A stretch of 64,000 bases of DNA from CBDFKF01 sp965248765. GTDB taxonomy: Bacteria > Pseudomonadota > Alphaproteobacteria > VGEJ01. Positions 42,869 through 51,228 of the stretch are shown piece by piece. The DNA is taken from the NCBI GenBank assembly GCA_965248765.1, contig CBDFKF010000004.1, forward strand, positions 1,240,001 through 1,304,000, read 5' to 3'. The notes below the pieces were generated by a model, which was not told the origin of the DNA, did not search any database, and worked only from the letters and a program-made list of their open reading frames with translations. Made by a program: the position numbers and the translations under genes. The number at the start of each line of letters is the position of its first letter. The stretch's first letter is position 1.

Positions 42869-43498
42869 ATGGCCGCGGTGACCATCGTCGGCGCAGGCTT
42901 CTCCGGAAGTGTCGTGGCCGAGCAGCTGGCGGCGGCCGGGATCAAGGTATTGGTCGTCAAGAAACGCCCGCACGTCGCGGGTAGCGCCTATGACGAGTTC
43001 GACGACCACGGCGTTCTCGTCCACCGCTACGGCCCGCATATCTTCCACACCAACGCCGAGCGAGTCTTCGCCTATCTCAGCCGGTTCACCGAGTGGCGCG
43101 ATTACGAACACCGGGTGTTGGCGAACACAGGGGGGCGTCTGTACCCGATCCCGATCAACCTCGACACCATCAACCGCTTCTTCGGCGAGCGCCTCGATGA
43201 GGCCGGCGCGGCAGCGTTCCTAGAGCGCAAGCGCGAGCGGCGCGAACCGGTGAAGACCAGCGAAGATGTGGTGGTGAACACGGTCGGGCGCGAGCTCTTC
43301 CAGGCGTTCTTCGAGGGCTACACGCGCAAGCATTGGGGTATGGAGGGCTCGCGGCTCGACGCCAGCGTCACCGCGCGGATCCCAGTGCGTACCTGTCGCG
43401 ACGATCGCTACTTCGGCGATACGTTTCAGGCCATGCCGGCCAACGGCTATACCGCCCTGTTTAGGAACATGCTCGATCACCTGTCAACGGCGTCGTAA
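42869..43498 (+). pseudogene. glf: UDP-galactopyranose mutase, 3' half lost at an IS21-family end
   Basis: Starts as a normal UGM: FAD loop VTIVGAGFSGSVVAEQL, GSAYDEFDDHGVLVHRYGPH, IFHTNAERVFAYL and the IPINLDTINRFF and EGYTRKHWGM segments. The usual length is about 370 residues, but here it stops after about 205. The last codons (LSTAS-stop) come from the end of the IS21-family element that begins at 43482. The missing 3' half is not found on the other side of the element, so a deletion accompanied or followed the insertion. The enzyme converts UDP-galactopyranose to the furanose form; this truncated copy lacks the second half of the active site. Confidence 0.85.
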
Positions 43499-43530
43499 AA
43501 ATGTACCGGCGCGACGGCGTAAAAATGTAC
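43482..43530. repeat. IS21-family left end with two GTAAAAATGTAC motifs
   Basis: TGTCAACGGCG marks the tip. GTAAAAATGTAC is repeated at 43495-43506 and 43519-43530. Such multiple terminal repeats are the IstA binding sites of IS21 elements. The right end (48991-49039) is its inverted, slightly diverged counterpart. Confidence 0.8.
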
Positions 43531-43662
43531 TGCGGGCTGGGTGGTAGCTTGTCCCCGTAGTCCACGGGAGGGACCCGCGCGCGGGTCGACGCGCCCTCTG
43601 TGCGCGGCTGGCGGCGGGCCGCGCGTGGGAGGGGCTGTGGGCCGACGGGGACAAGCGGGGGG

Positions 43663-44427
43663 TTATTCGGACGGTTGCCGGCGTCGTGACCGGCTCTGCT
43701 TGAGGCGGTAGCTCTCGCCGTTGATCTCCAGGATATGGCCATGGTGGGTGATGCGGTCGAGCAGCGCGCCGGTGAGGCGCTCGCTGGCGAACACCGTCGT
43801 CCATTCCTGGAAGGGCAGGTTTGAGGTCACGATGGTGGCGCCGTTCTCGTAGCGCCGGCTGAAGACGTCGAACAGCAGCTCGCTTCTGGTCTGCGACAGG
43901 GGCCCGTAGCCGAGCTCGTCGACGATCAGGAGATTGACCCTGGCGAGCTGGGCCTGGAGGCGGAGCAGCCTCTTCTCGTCGCGCGCCTCGATCAGCTCGT
44001 GGACCAGATGGGAGGCTGTGGCGAAGCGCACGCCGAGGCCCTTGTGGCAGGCGGCGAGGCCGAGGGCGAGAGCGACATGGGTCTTGCCGACGCCGCTCGG
44101 GCCGAGCAGGATTAGGTTCTCGCGGCGCGCGATATACTCGCCGCGCGCGAGATCCAGCACCAGCATCTTGTTGAGCGCCGGGATCGCCTTGAAATCGAAG
44201 CTCTCAAGCTGTTTGACGACAGGGAACCCGGCCTGCTTGATAAGCCGCTCGACGAGGCGGCGCTCGCGGTCGATCAGCTCCATCTCCACCAGCCGGGCCA
44301 GGAACCGCACATGATCCAGGCCCTCGGCCGCGCACCGGCGCGCCAGTTTCTCGTATTCCCGCAGGAAGGTCGGCAGCTTCAGCCTCTTCAGGTGATGTTC
44401 GAGCAGGATGCGGGGGGCCTCAACCAT
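43663..44427 (-). CDS. istB: IS21-family helper ATPase IstB (left copy)
   Basis: A 254-residue AAA+ ATPase with Walker A GPSGVGKTHVALALG, Walker B LLIVDELGYGPLS and a C-terminal THHGHILEINGESYRLKQS typical of IstB. It assists IstA in target selection and strand transfer. The ATG at 44427 overlaps the end of istA by eight bases, as in intact IS21 elements; an in-frame start four codons upstream is possible. It differs from the right copy at one visible position (SRRYENG here, SRHYENG there). It appears intact, although its partner istA is defective. Confidence 0.92.
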   Translation of the reverse strand: MVEAPRILLEHHLKRLKLPTFLREYEKLARRCAAEGLDHVRFLARLVEMELIDRERRLVERLIKQAGFPVVKQLESFDFKAIPALNKMLVLDLARGEYIARRENLILLGPSGVGKTHVALALGLAACHKGLGVRFATASHLVHELIEARDEKRLLRLQAQLARVNLLIVDELGYGPLSQTRSELLFDVFSRRYENGATIVTSNLPFQEWTTVFASERLTGALLDRITHHGHILEINGESYRLKQSRSRRRQPSE

Positions 44428-45489
44428 GGCCGGCCCCACCGGCCAGCGGGGTGGCGTAGTCGGCGCTCCGCGTGGCGGCGACGAAGGGCTGGGGCAGGTG
44501 CGGATAGCGCGACAGGTCGAGATGCACGGGCCGCCTCTCGATGCGGGCCAGCAGCAGGTGCTTGACGGCGTCGAAGCCGATCAGGCGGCGCTTCACCGCG
44601 TCGCGCACCGCGGCCGCCACCTGCGGTTCCGGGAAGTCTTCGTGCAGGCGCAGCACCTGGATGTATTCGCGCTTGCCGCGCGGCCCGAAGCGCGCCTCGA
44701 GGAGGCGGCGCAACGTGTCGAAGGCCGGATCGAGCTTCCACCCTCTCAGCGGCGCCGCCTGGTCCAGGGCGCCCGGCTTCTTCTCCAGCAGCGACAGATA
44801 GTGCAGCGGGTCGTAGACGACGTCGCCGCGGACATAGCTGCGCCGATGGCGGGCGACGATCTCGGCGCCGAGCGCGATCTCGACCCGGTCGACATAGCCC
44901 TTGACCGTCACCTTCTTGTGGGCGTGCACCGCCGGTGCCGAGTAGTCCACCAGCCGGTAGCGCACCAGGGCCGTCGACGAGACCTGGCCCGGCACATGCT
45001 CGCAGGCCTCGAAGGGAACCGCCGGCAGATCACGCAGGGCCTCGAGATCGGCGAGCAGCGCCGCCGCCTGCTCCCCTGCCGAAGCGGTCGCGGAACAGAT
45101 AGTGCGACTGAAGATGTGAGAACGCCTGCGTCCTGAGGCGCGTGCCGTCGCCCAGGATCCGCGCCACCGCCAGGGTCGTGTTGTCGTAGAGGATCGAGCG
45201 CGGAACCCCGCCGAGGAAGGCGAAGGCGCTGACATGGCCGTCCAGGAATGCCTCCGTCGTCTCCCGGGGGGAGGCCTTCACGAACCAGACATTGGAATGG
45301 GGCAGGATCAGGCAGAAGAAGGCAACCTTCTCGCGCCGGCCCGGCAGCTCCACCACCGCCTCGCCGAAGTCGACCTGGGCGTGGCCCGGCGGGTGATGCA
45401 GTGGAACGAAAGCCTCGCGCGTCGACTGCCGCCGGGAACGCACATAGTCCTTCACCATGCAGACCGTGTGGAAACTCTGGGTGGCGGGG
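44420..45489 (-). pseudogene. istA: IS21-family transposase IstA remnant (left copy)
   Basis: Minus-strand IstA lacking its N-terminal helix-turn-helix part (about 110 residues, cut at the IS1182-family junction near 45490). It begins at HTVCMVKDYVRSRRQSTREA and keeps part of the DDE core (HAQVDFGEAVVELPGR, SILYDNTTLAV). At DRFGR (about 45077) roughly 70 codons, including the KGNDKGxVE stretch with the catalytic Glu, are missing, and the frame changes to GEQAAALLADLEAL. The right copy carries exactly the same lesion. No activity is expected. Confidence 0.85.
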
Positions 45490-45499
45490 GATTCCGTCC

Positions 45500-45532
45500 G
45501 TCTCATGGCGATGTTAGGGTCCGCCATGAGAC
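45500..45532 (+). promoter_or_regulatory. Hairpin masking the IS1182-family transposase start codon
   Basis: GTCTCATGGCG (45500-45510) and CGCCATGAGAC (45522-45532) form a perfect 11-bp inverted repeat with an 11-nt loop. The right arm contains the start codon ATG (45526). In a transcript entering from outside the element the ribosome site would be sequestered, as known for other IS elements that block impinging transcripts. Confidence 0.6.
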
Positions 45533-46959
45533 ACATTCCTGGCGTTGACCGCTCTCAGGTTCTGCTTCTGCCGGAAGCAGTGGACGATTACGTGGGCCGG
45601 GATAACCCGGTCCGTTTCATCGATGCCTTCGTGGATGGTTTGGACCTAGCGGCCGCTGGTTTCGAGCGCGCCGCGGCGAAGGCGATAGGTCGTCCCGGCT
45701 ACGATCCGGCGGACCTGCTGAAGCTCTACATATACGGCTATCTCAATCGGGTACGTTCGAGCCGCCGGCTGGAGGCAGAGAGCAAGCGTAATCTCGAAGT
45801 GATCTGGCTGTTGCGGCGTTTGTCGCCAGACTTCAAGACGATCGCCGATTTCCGGCGGATCAATCGGGCGGCCTTCCGACAGGTGTTTCGGGAGTTCGTG
45901 AGGCTATGCCGCGAACTGGAGCTGTTCGGACGCGAGCTGGTGGCGGTTGACGGTACACGGATCAAGGCAGTGAACAGCCGGAAGCGGAACTTCACCAAAG
46001 CGAAGCTGGCGAAGGCGTTGGCCGAGAGCGACGAGAGGTTGTCGCGTTATCTCGACCGGCTCGACGAGGCCGACGAGCAAGACGAGGGCGGCACCGGCGG
46101 CGGCGAGGTGGAGCATATCCAGGAGAAGATCGCTGCGATCCAAGGGCGGCGTGAGCGGTTTGAGGAACATCGAGACGCGCTGGCTGCGAGTGGCGAGGAC
46201 CAGCTCTCTTTGACGGATCCGGACAGCCGGGCGATGTACGCCGAGACCCGGGTCGGTGTCGGCTACAACATTCAGATCGCCGTGGACGCCAAGCACAAAC
46301 TGATCGCCGAGCAGCAGGTCCATAACAAGGTCAGCGATCTCGGTCTATTGGCCGAGACGGCGGTGGTGGCCCGTCGGAACCTGGCCGTCGATCGGATCGA
46401 CGCGGTCGCCGACGCGGGCTACTTCAAGATCGAGGATATCGAGGCCTGCGAGAATGCCGGCGTCGTGCCGCATGTGCCCAAGCCCCAGCGCGGATCCACG
46501 GTGAGCCAGGGGCTCTTTCCCAAGGAACGCTTCCGCTATGACGGCGGCGAGGACATTTACATCTGCCCCGACGGCCAACGCCTGGCGCTACACAGCAAGC
46601 GCAAGCGCCGCGATCTCTTCTTCGCCAGTTACGCCAATCGCGCCGCGTGCAAGGAGTGCCAACTCAAGTCGAAGTGTACGAAAAGCGCCTTCCGTCGGGT
46701 CCTGCGCTATGTCGACGAAGCGATCCTGGAGCGCATGGCAGAACGATTGGCGGCCCGCCCGGAGCTGCTCGATGCGCGCCGTGAAAGCGTCGAGCATCCC
46801 TTCGGCTCAATCAAACAATGGATGGGCCAGGGTGCCTTCCTGACCCGGCGGCTGGAGAACGTGCGCGGCGAGTTCAGCATCACGGCGCTGGCTTACAACA
46901 TCCGCCGCGCGATCTCGCTGGTAGGTGTTCCCGCCTTGATCGCCGCCGCGAGGGCATGA
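45526..46959 (+). CDS. IS1182-family DDE transposase
   Basis: A 477-residue transposase. The N-terminal domain (AVDDYVGRDNPVRFIDAFVD, then YDPADLLKLYIYGYLNRVRS and RNLEVIWLLRRLSPDFKTIA) is typical of the IS1182/IS5-like group. The DDE core has Asp in LVAVDGTRIKAVNS, a second Asp in DRIDAVADAGYFKIED and Glu in RRESVEHPFGSIKQWMG. A zinc-knuckle-like CKECQLKSKC lies before the last motif. The frame is uninterrupted and of full length. The ATG at 45526 is inside a perfect hairpin that may limit translation. Other in-frame starts upstream would extend into the IS21-family arm and are rejected. Confidence 0.9.
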   Translation: MRHIPGVDRSQVLLLPEAVDDYVGRDNPVRFIDAFVDGLDLAAAGFERAAAKAIGRPGYDPADLLKLYIYGYLNRVRSSRRLEAESKRNLEVIWLLRRLSPDFKTIADFRRINRAAFRQVFREFVRLCRELELFGRELVAVDGTRIKAVNSRKRNFTKAKLAKALAESDERLSRYLDRLDEADEQDEGGTGGGEVEHIQEKIAAIQGRRERFEEHRDALAASGEDQLSLTDPDSRAMYAETRVGVGYNIQIAVDAKHKLIAEQQVHNKVSDLGLLAETAVVARRNLAVDRIDAVADAGYFKIEDIEACENAGVVPHVPKPQRGSTVSQGLFPKERFRYDGGEDIYICPDGQRLALHSKRKRRDLFFASYANRAACKECQLKSKCTKSAFRRVLRYVDEAILERMAERLAARPELLDARRESVEHPFGSIKQWMGQGAFLTRRLENVRGEFSITALAYNIRRAISLVGVPALIAAARA

Positions 46960-47091
46960 GACGGGAATCAGGCCAAAATCGAGCGCCGCACATCGATCCA
47001 CGGAGGCCTGGAGCCCCTTCCACAGGGCTACCGGCGCCAAACCGCCAGATTACGTGGGATCGCCGCAAATCATGGTTACCTAAACCTCCAT

Positions 47092-48161
47092 CCCCGCCAC
47101 CCAGAGTTTCCACACGGTCTGCATGGTGAAGGACTATGTGCGTTCCCGGCGGCAGTCGACGCGCGAGGCTTTCGTTCCACTGCATCACCCGCCGGGCCAC
47201 GCCCAGGTCGACTTCGGCGAGGCGGTGGTGGAGCTGCCGGGCCGGCGCGAGAAGGTTGCCTTCTTCTGCCTGATCCTGCCCCATTCCAATGTCTGGTTCG
47301 TGAAGGCCTCCCCCCGGGAGACGACGGAGGCATTCCTGGACGGCCATGTCAGCGCCTTCGCCTTCCTCGGCGGGGTTCCGCGCTCGATCCTCTACGACAA
47401 CACGACCCTGGCGGTGGCGCGGATCCTGGGCGACGGCACGCGCCTCAGGACGCAGGCGTTCTCACATCTTCAGTCGCACTATCTGTTCCGCGACCGCTTC
47501 GGCAGGGGAGCAGGCGGCGGCGCTGCTCGCCGATCTCGAGGCCCTGCGTGATCTGCCGGCGGTTCCCTTCGAGGCCTGCGAGCATGTGCCGGGCCAGGTC
47601 TCGTCGACGGCCCTGGTGCGCTACCGGCTGGTGGACTACTCGGCACCGGCGGTGCACGCCCACAAGAAGGTGACGGTCAAGGGCTATGTCGACCGGGTCG
47701 AGATCGCGCTCGGCGCCGAGATCGTCGCCCGCCATCGGCGCAGCTATGTCCGCGGCGACGTCGTCTACGACCCGCTGCACTATCTGTCGCTGCTGGAGAA
47801 GAAGCCGGGCGCCCTGGACCAGGCGGCGCCGCTGAGAGGGTGGAAGCTCGATCCGGCCTTCGACACGTTGCGCCGCCTCCTCAAGGCGCGCTTCGGGCCG
47901 CGCGGCAAGCGCGAATACATCCAGGTGCTGCGCCTGCACGAAGACTTCCCGGAACCGCAGGTGGCGGCCGCGGTGCGCGACGCGGTGAAGCGCCGCCTGA
48001 TCGGCTTCGACGCCGTCAAGCACCTGCTGCTGGCCCGCATCGAGAGGCGGCCCGTGCATCTCGACCTGTCGCGCTATCCGCACCTGCCCCAGCCCTTCGT
48101 CGCCGCCACGCGGAGCGCCGACTACGCCACCCCGCTGGCCGGTGGGGCCGGCCATGGTTGA
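47092..48161 (+). pseudogene. istA: IS21-family transposase IstA remnant (right copy)
   Basis: Plus-strand counterpart of the left copy with the same two defects: the N-terminal helix-turn-helix region is missing at the junction with the IS1182-family unit, and the frame changes with loss of about 70 codons after DRFGR (about 47504). The C-terminal part is open from there to 48161 (RVEIALGAEIVARHRRSYVR, FDAVKHLLLARIERRPVHLD). It differs from the left copy by one visible residue (RRLLKARFG against RRLLEARFG). The identical internal lesion shows that both copies come from one already defective ancestor. Confidence 0.85.
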
Positions 48162-48918
48162 GGCCCCCCGCATCCTGCTCGAACATCACCTGAAGAGGCT
48201 GAAGCTGCCGACCTTCCTGCGGGAATACGAGAAACTGGCGCGCCGGTGCGCGGCCGAGGGCCTGGATCATGTGCGGTTCCTGGCCCGGCTGGTGGAGATG
48301 GAGCTGATCGACCGCGAGCGCCGCCTCGTCGAGCGGCTTATCAAGCAGGCCGGGTTCCCTGTCGTCAAACAGCTTGAGAGCTTCGATTTCAAGGCGATCC
48401 CGGCGCTCAACAAGATGCTGGTGCTGGATCTCGCGCGCGGCGAGTATATCGCGCGCCGCGAGAACCTAATCCTGCTCGGCCCGAGCGGCGTCGGCAAGAC
48501 CCATGTCGCTCTCGCCCTCGGCCTCGCCGCCTGCCACAAGGGCCTCGGCGTGCGCTTCGCCACAGCCTCCCATCTGGTCCACGAGCTGATCGAGGCGCGC
48601 GACGAGAAGAGGCTGCTCCGCCTCCAGGCCCAGCTCGCCAGGGTCAATCTCCTGATCGTCGACGAGCTCGGCTACGGGCCCCTGTCGCAGACCAGAAGCG
48701 AGCTGCTGTTCGACGTCTTCAGCCGGCACTACGAGAACGGCGCCACCATCGTGACCTCAAACCTGCCCTTCCAGGAATGGACAACGGTGTTCGCCAGCGA
48801 GCGCCTCACCGGCGCGCTGCTCGACCGCATCACCCACCATGGCCATATCCTGGAGATCAACGGCGAGAGCTACCGCCTCAAGCAGAGCCGGTCACGACGC
48901 CGGCAACCGTCCGAATAA
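48154..48918 (+). CDS. istB: IS21-family helper ATPase IstB (right copy)
   Basis: A 254-residue IstB with the same motifs as the left copy (Walker A GPSGVGKTH, Walker B IVDELGYGPLS) and a single visible difference (SRHYENG). ATG 48154 overlaps the end of the istA remnant. The 3' flank to the element end (48919-49039) carries the two GTACATTTTTAC end repeats and lacks 60 bp found in the left arm. Intact on its own, but with no functional istA in the window. Confidence 0.92.
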   Translation: MVEAPRILLEHHLKRLKLPTFLREYEKLARRCAAEGLDHVRFLARLVEMELIDRERRLVERLIKQAGFPVVKQLESFDFKAIPALNKMLVLDLARGEYIARRENLILLGPSGVGKTHVALALGLAACHKGLGVRFATASHLVHELIEARDEKRLLRLQAQLARVNLLIVDELGYGPLSQTRSELLFDVFSRHYENGATIVTSNLPFQEWTTVFASERLTGALLDRITHHGHILEINGESYRLKQSRSRRRQPSE

Positions 48919-48990
48919 CCCCCCGCTTGTCCCCGTCGGCCCACAGCCCCCTCCCGTGGACTACGGGGACAAGCTACCACCCAGCCCGCA

Positions 48991-49039
48991 GTACATTTTT
49001 ACGACGCCGCGCCGGTACATTTTTACGCCGCCGTTGACA
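48991..49039. repeat. IS21-family right end with two terminal motifs
   Basis: GTACATTTTTAC at 48991-49002 and 49015-49026, with the tip GTTGACA ending at 49039. It is the inverse of the left end with a few differences in the spacer (GACGCCGCGCCG against CGGCGCGACGGC). Confidence 0.8.
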
Positions 49040-49478
49040 GCCCGGCGGAGTCGCCTGCGATAATCGCTTTGATCGCGTCAAGCGCCAAGATGTAGGAGCG
49101 GATACCGAGGCCGATGATCACGCCATCGGCCGCGCTCGCCGTGGCCGAGCGCATCCCGCGGCGATCGAGATTGGTCATGTGCACCTCCACATACGGCAAG
49201 GACACGCCTTTGAGGCAGTCACGCAGCGCGTATGCAGCGTAGACGAAGCCGCCGGGGTTCATTACCAATCCACCCGCCTCGCCGCGATCCGCCTGATAGA
49301 TCCAACCGATCGCCTCTCCCTCGAGGTTGGTGTAGCGGATGTCGAGGCTCATCTCGCGTCGCCCCGCCTCTTCCATCAGCAGCCGGTCGAGCTCCTCGGC
49401 CGTCATCGTCCCGTAGTGCTCGGGCTCGCGCCTGCCGAGGTACTCCATGTTGGCGCCTTGAATCAGAAGGATGTTCAT
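49023..49478 (-). CDS. AroQ-like (type II dehydroquinase fold) protein, catalytic His replaced
   Basis: A 151-residue protein of the type II 3-dehydroquinate dehydratase fold: ILLIQGANMEYLGRREPEHYG at the N-terminus (Tyr and Arg of the active lid present), NPGGFVYAAYALRDCL in the centre and VEVHMTNLDRRG after it. True AroQ enzymes have a TH(T/N)S element in the central motif whose His is the catalytic acid; here it is VYAAY, so the His is replaced by Tyr and normal dehydratase activity is unlikely. Its last four codons and stop come from the IS21-family end, so the original C-terminus is lost. It is the final gene of the CoA-degradation operon (ATGA overlap with the upstream gene). Confidence 0.8.
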   Translation of the reverse strand: MNILLIQGANMEYLGRREPEHYGTMTAEELDRLLMEEAGRREMSLDIRYTNLEGEAIGWIYQADRGEAGGLVMNPGGFVYAAYALRDCLKGVSLPYVEVHMTNLDRRGMRSATASAADGVIIGLGIRSYILALDAIKAIIAGDSAGLSTAA

Positions 49479-50532
49479 GGTTGCTCGCTCCGATGGTGCG
49501 TCGGTTCGCTCTCTTTCTCGCTCTCCTCCGCCTGCCCGGAGGACCCGACGGAGAGGATGATCTTCCCTTGCGCGTGGCCATCGTGGAGAAGGCGCAACGC
49601 ATCGGCGTATCGTTCGAGCGGCATGATCTGGCTGATGTAGGGATCGATCTTGCCGGCGCTGGCGAGGGCGAATATCTCGTCTTGGATGCGGGCGACCCAG
49701 GCTGGGTCCCGCTCACGGTAGTCGGACCACTGCAGGCCGAGCGCCGATATGTTCTTCACCAGCAGGTAGTTCGTCGCGATGCGCGGTATGGCGCCGGCGG
49801 CGAAGCCGATGATCACGATGCGCCCGCGCCAGGCCAGGCAGCGGAGCGCCGCCTCGGTGACCTCCCCGCCCACCGGATCGATGACGATATCGACGCCCCG
49901 ACCGTCGGTAATCGTCCGGACCTCATCACGCAATCCGTCGCGGAGATCGTTCATCCCGAGATCGACGACGCGATCGGCCCCGGCTTGCCGGGCCACGTGC
50001 ACGCTCTCCTCACCAAGTACGCCCGCGATCACCTGGCCCGCCCCGAGTGCTTTCGCCAGCTGCACGCTCGCGGTCCCGATCCCGCCCGAGGCGCCGAGCA
50101 CGAGGACGGCTTCGCCCGCCGTAAGACGCGCGCGGTCGATCAGGGCGAAGTGGGCCGTCTGATACACGAGCCCCAGCGCCGCGCCTTGCTCGAAGCTCAG
50201 CGCCTTCGGCATTGGGTAGCAGTTCGCCGCCGGCGCGCGCACCTTCTCGGCGTAAGTGCCGTACTCCACCTGGACCGCGACCTTTTCGCCTGGCCGCAGG
50301 CCGCGAACGCCGTCCCCGACCGCCTCGACCACACCCGCCCCGGCCTTTCCCGGCGAGAAGGGAAGCGGCGGCTTGATTTGGTATGTTCCTTCGATCACGA
50401 GAATGTCGGGATAGTTCACCTCCGCGGCGCTGACCGCGACGATGACCTCCCCGGTGCCCGGCACCGGATCGGGCACCTCGCGCACCGAGGCGCGGTCGAA
50501 TTGTGAGAACTTCTCGACGACGACGGCTTTTA
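49475..50532 (-). CDS. Quinone oxidoreductase/MDR-family NADPH reductase
   Basis: A 352-residue medium-chain reductase of the zinc-free quinone oxidoreductase group: AAEVNYPDILVIEGTYQ, LPFSPGKAGAGVVEAVGDGV and the NADPH loop VLVLGASGGIGTASVQLAKA. No structural or catalytic zinc Cys is seen. It could reduce an enoyl-CoA or quinone double bond in the pathway. The start is unusual: where homologues begin MKAVVV the codon is ATA (50530-50532), with GAGGAG eight bases upstream and no ATG, GTG or TTG in frame nearby. Either translation uses a rare ATA start or a base change has removed the ATG. The stop overlaps the AroQ-like start. Confidence 0.8.
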
Positions 50533-50597
50533 TGAGAGCGGCTCCTCGGGCTCGGGCCCAAGCGCCGTGACTAGGGACGCAGTCAGGGACCCCGGCA

Positions 50598-51224
50598 TCA
50601 CCGCCGCTCTCGCGCCTTGGCGACGATGGCGCGACGGGCCGGCGCATAGGCAGGCGTGCCGTACACCTCGAACAGCGCGCGCGTAGCCTCGTAGTGGTGG
50701 ATCGCGCCGCCGCGTTCGATACGTTCGATGAGGCCATCGGGATAGCCGAGCCCCAGCCGGCAGGTGAGATCCATGTCCTCCACGCTCGCAAGACCTTCAT
50801 CGAGGAAGCGCAGCGCCGCGTTGTATTTGGGGCGCACCAAGCGATCCACGATGCGGCCGGCTTGATCGCTGCACAAGGCGACCGCGAAGCCGGCGGCCTC
50901 GAAAACCGCGCGCGCCGCATCGATGGCAGACGGCAGCGAATGCGGCTGGCAGACCAGCTCGATCAGATTGGACGGGGCATCTTCGCCATTGCGATAACGC
51001 GCAAACCCCAACATGTTGGAGCCCTCTGTCCCGGCCACTTCGCCCGTGTGAACGCCCAGGCACTCCGTCCCGAGCTCGATCAGGATGGCCGCCTTGGCCT
51101 CCTCGGCAACCGGCGCCGCGCCGAGGCAGATCACCACGTCCGCTATCTCGACCGCTGCCGCGAGGAACGGATCGTCATCGGGGAAGGAGCGGCTTTCGCC
51201 CTCACTGATGATCTGGTAGCGCAT
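50598..51224 (-). CDS. 3-hydroxyacyl-CoA dehydrogenase C-terminal-domain protein
   Basis: A 208-residue protein related to the C-terminal half of 3-hydroxyacyl-CoA dehydrogenase. The helical dimerisation segment is recognised by DQAGRIVDRLVRPKYNAALR and DMDLTCRLGLGYPDGLIERI. The N-terminal part (DVVICLGAAPVAEEAKAA) looks like a reduced nucleotide-binding half without a GxGxxG loop. The ATG at 51224 is five bases after the stop of the full-length dehydrogenase gene upstream. It probably acts as a partner subunit or specificity domain of that enzyme rather than alone. Confidence 0.78.
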   Translation of the reverse strand: MRYQIISEGESRSFPDDDPFLAAAVEIADVVICLGAAPVAEEAKAAILIELGTECLGVHTGEVAGTEGSNMLGFARYRNGEDAPSNLIELVCQPHSLPSAIDAARAVFEAAGFAVALCSDQAGRIVDRLVRPKYNAALRFLDEGLASVEDMDLTCRLGLGYPDGLIERIERGGAIHHYEATRALFEVYGTPAYAPARRAIVAKARERR

Positions 51225-51228
51225 CGGC

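Larger units (their letters stand above)
45490..47091 (+). mobile_element. IS1182-family insertion between the IS21-family arms
   Basis: A 1.6-kb unit with one transposase gene (45526-46959), 36 bp of leader and about 130 bp of 3' sequence. Clear terminal inverted repeats could not be identified by eye. It sits exactly where the two IS21-family arms stop matching (after GTGGCGGGG on each side). Confidence 0.7.
43482..49039. mobile_element. Inverted pair of IS21-family copies around an IS1182-family transposase
   Basis: Left arm 43482-45489 (minus orientation) and right arm 47092-49039 (plus orientation) are near-identical inverted copies of an IS21-family istA-istB element. Each is cut at the same istA codon by the central 1.6-kb IS1182-family segment. 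The right arm lacks 60 bp present in the left arm (43569-43630 region, bounded by GGGAGGG repeats). No target duplication is seen at 43482/49039, and both flanking genes (glf, aroQ-like) are truncated. Confidence 0.85.

Noticed and set aside
43482..49039. Simple composite transposon carrying cargo
   Set aside because: No host cargo lies between the arms (only the IS1182-family unit), both IstA copies are defective, and no target duplication is visible.
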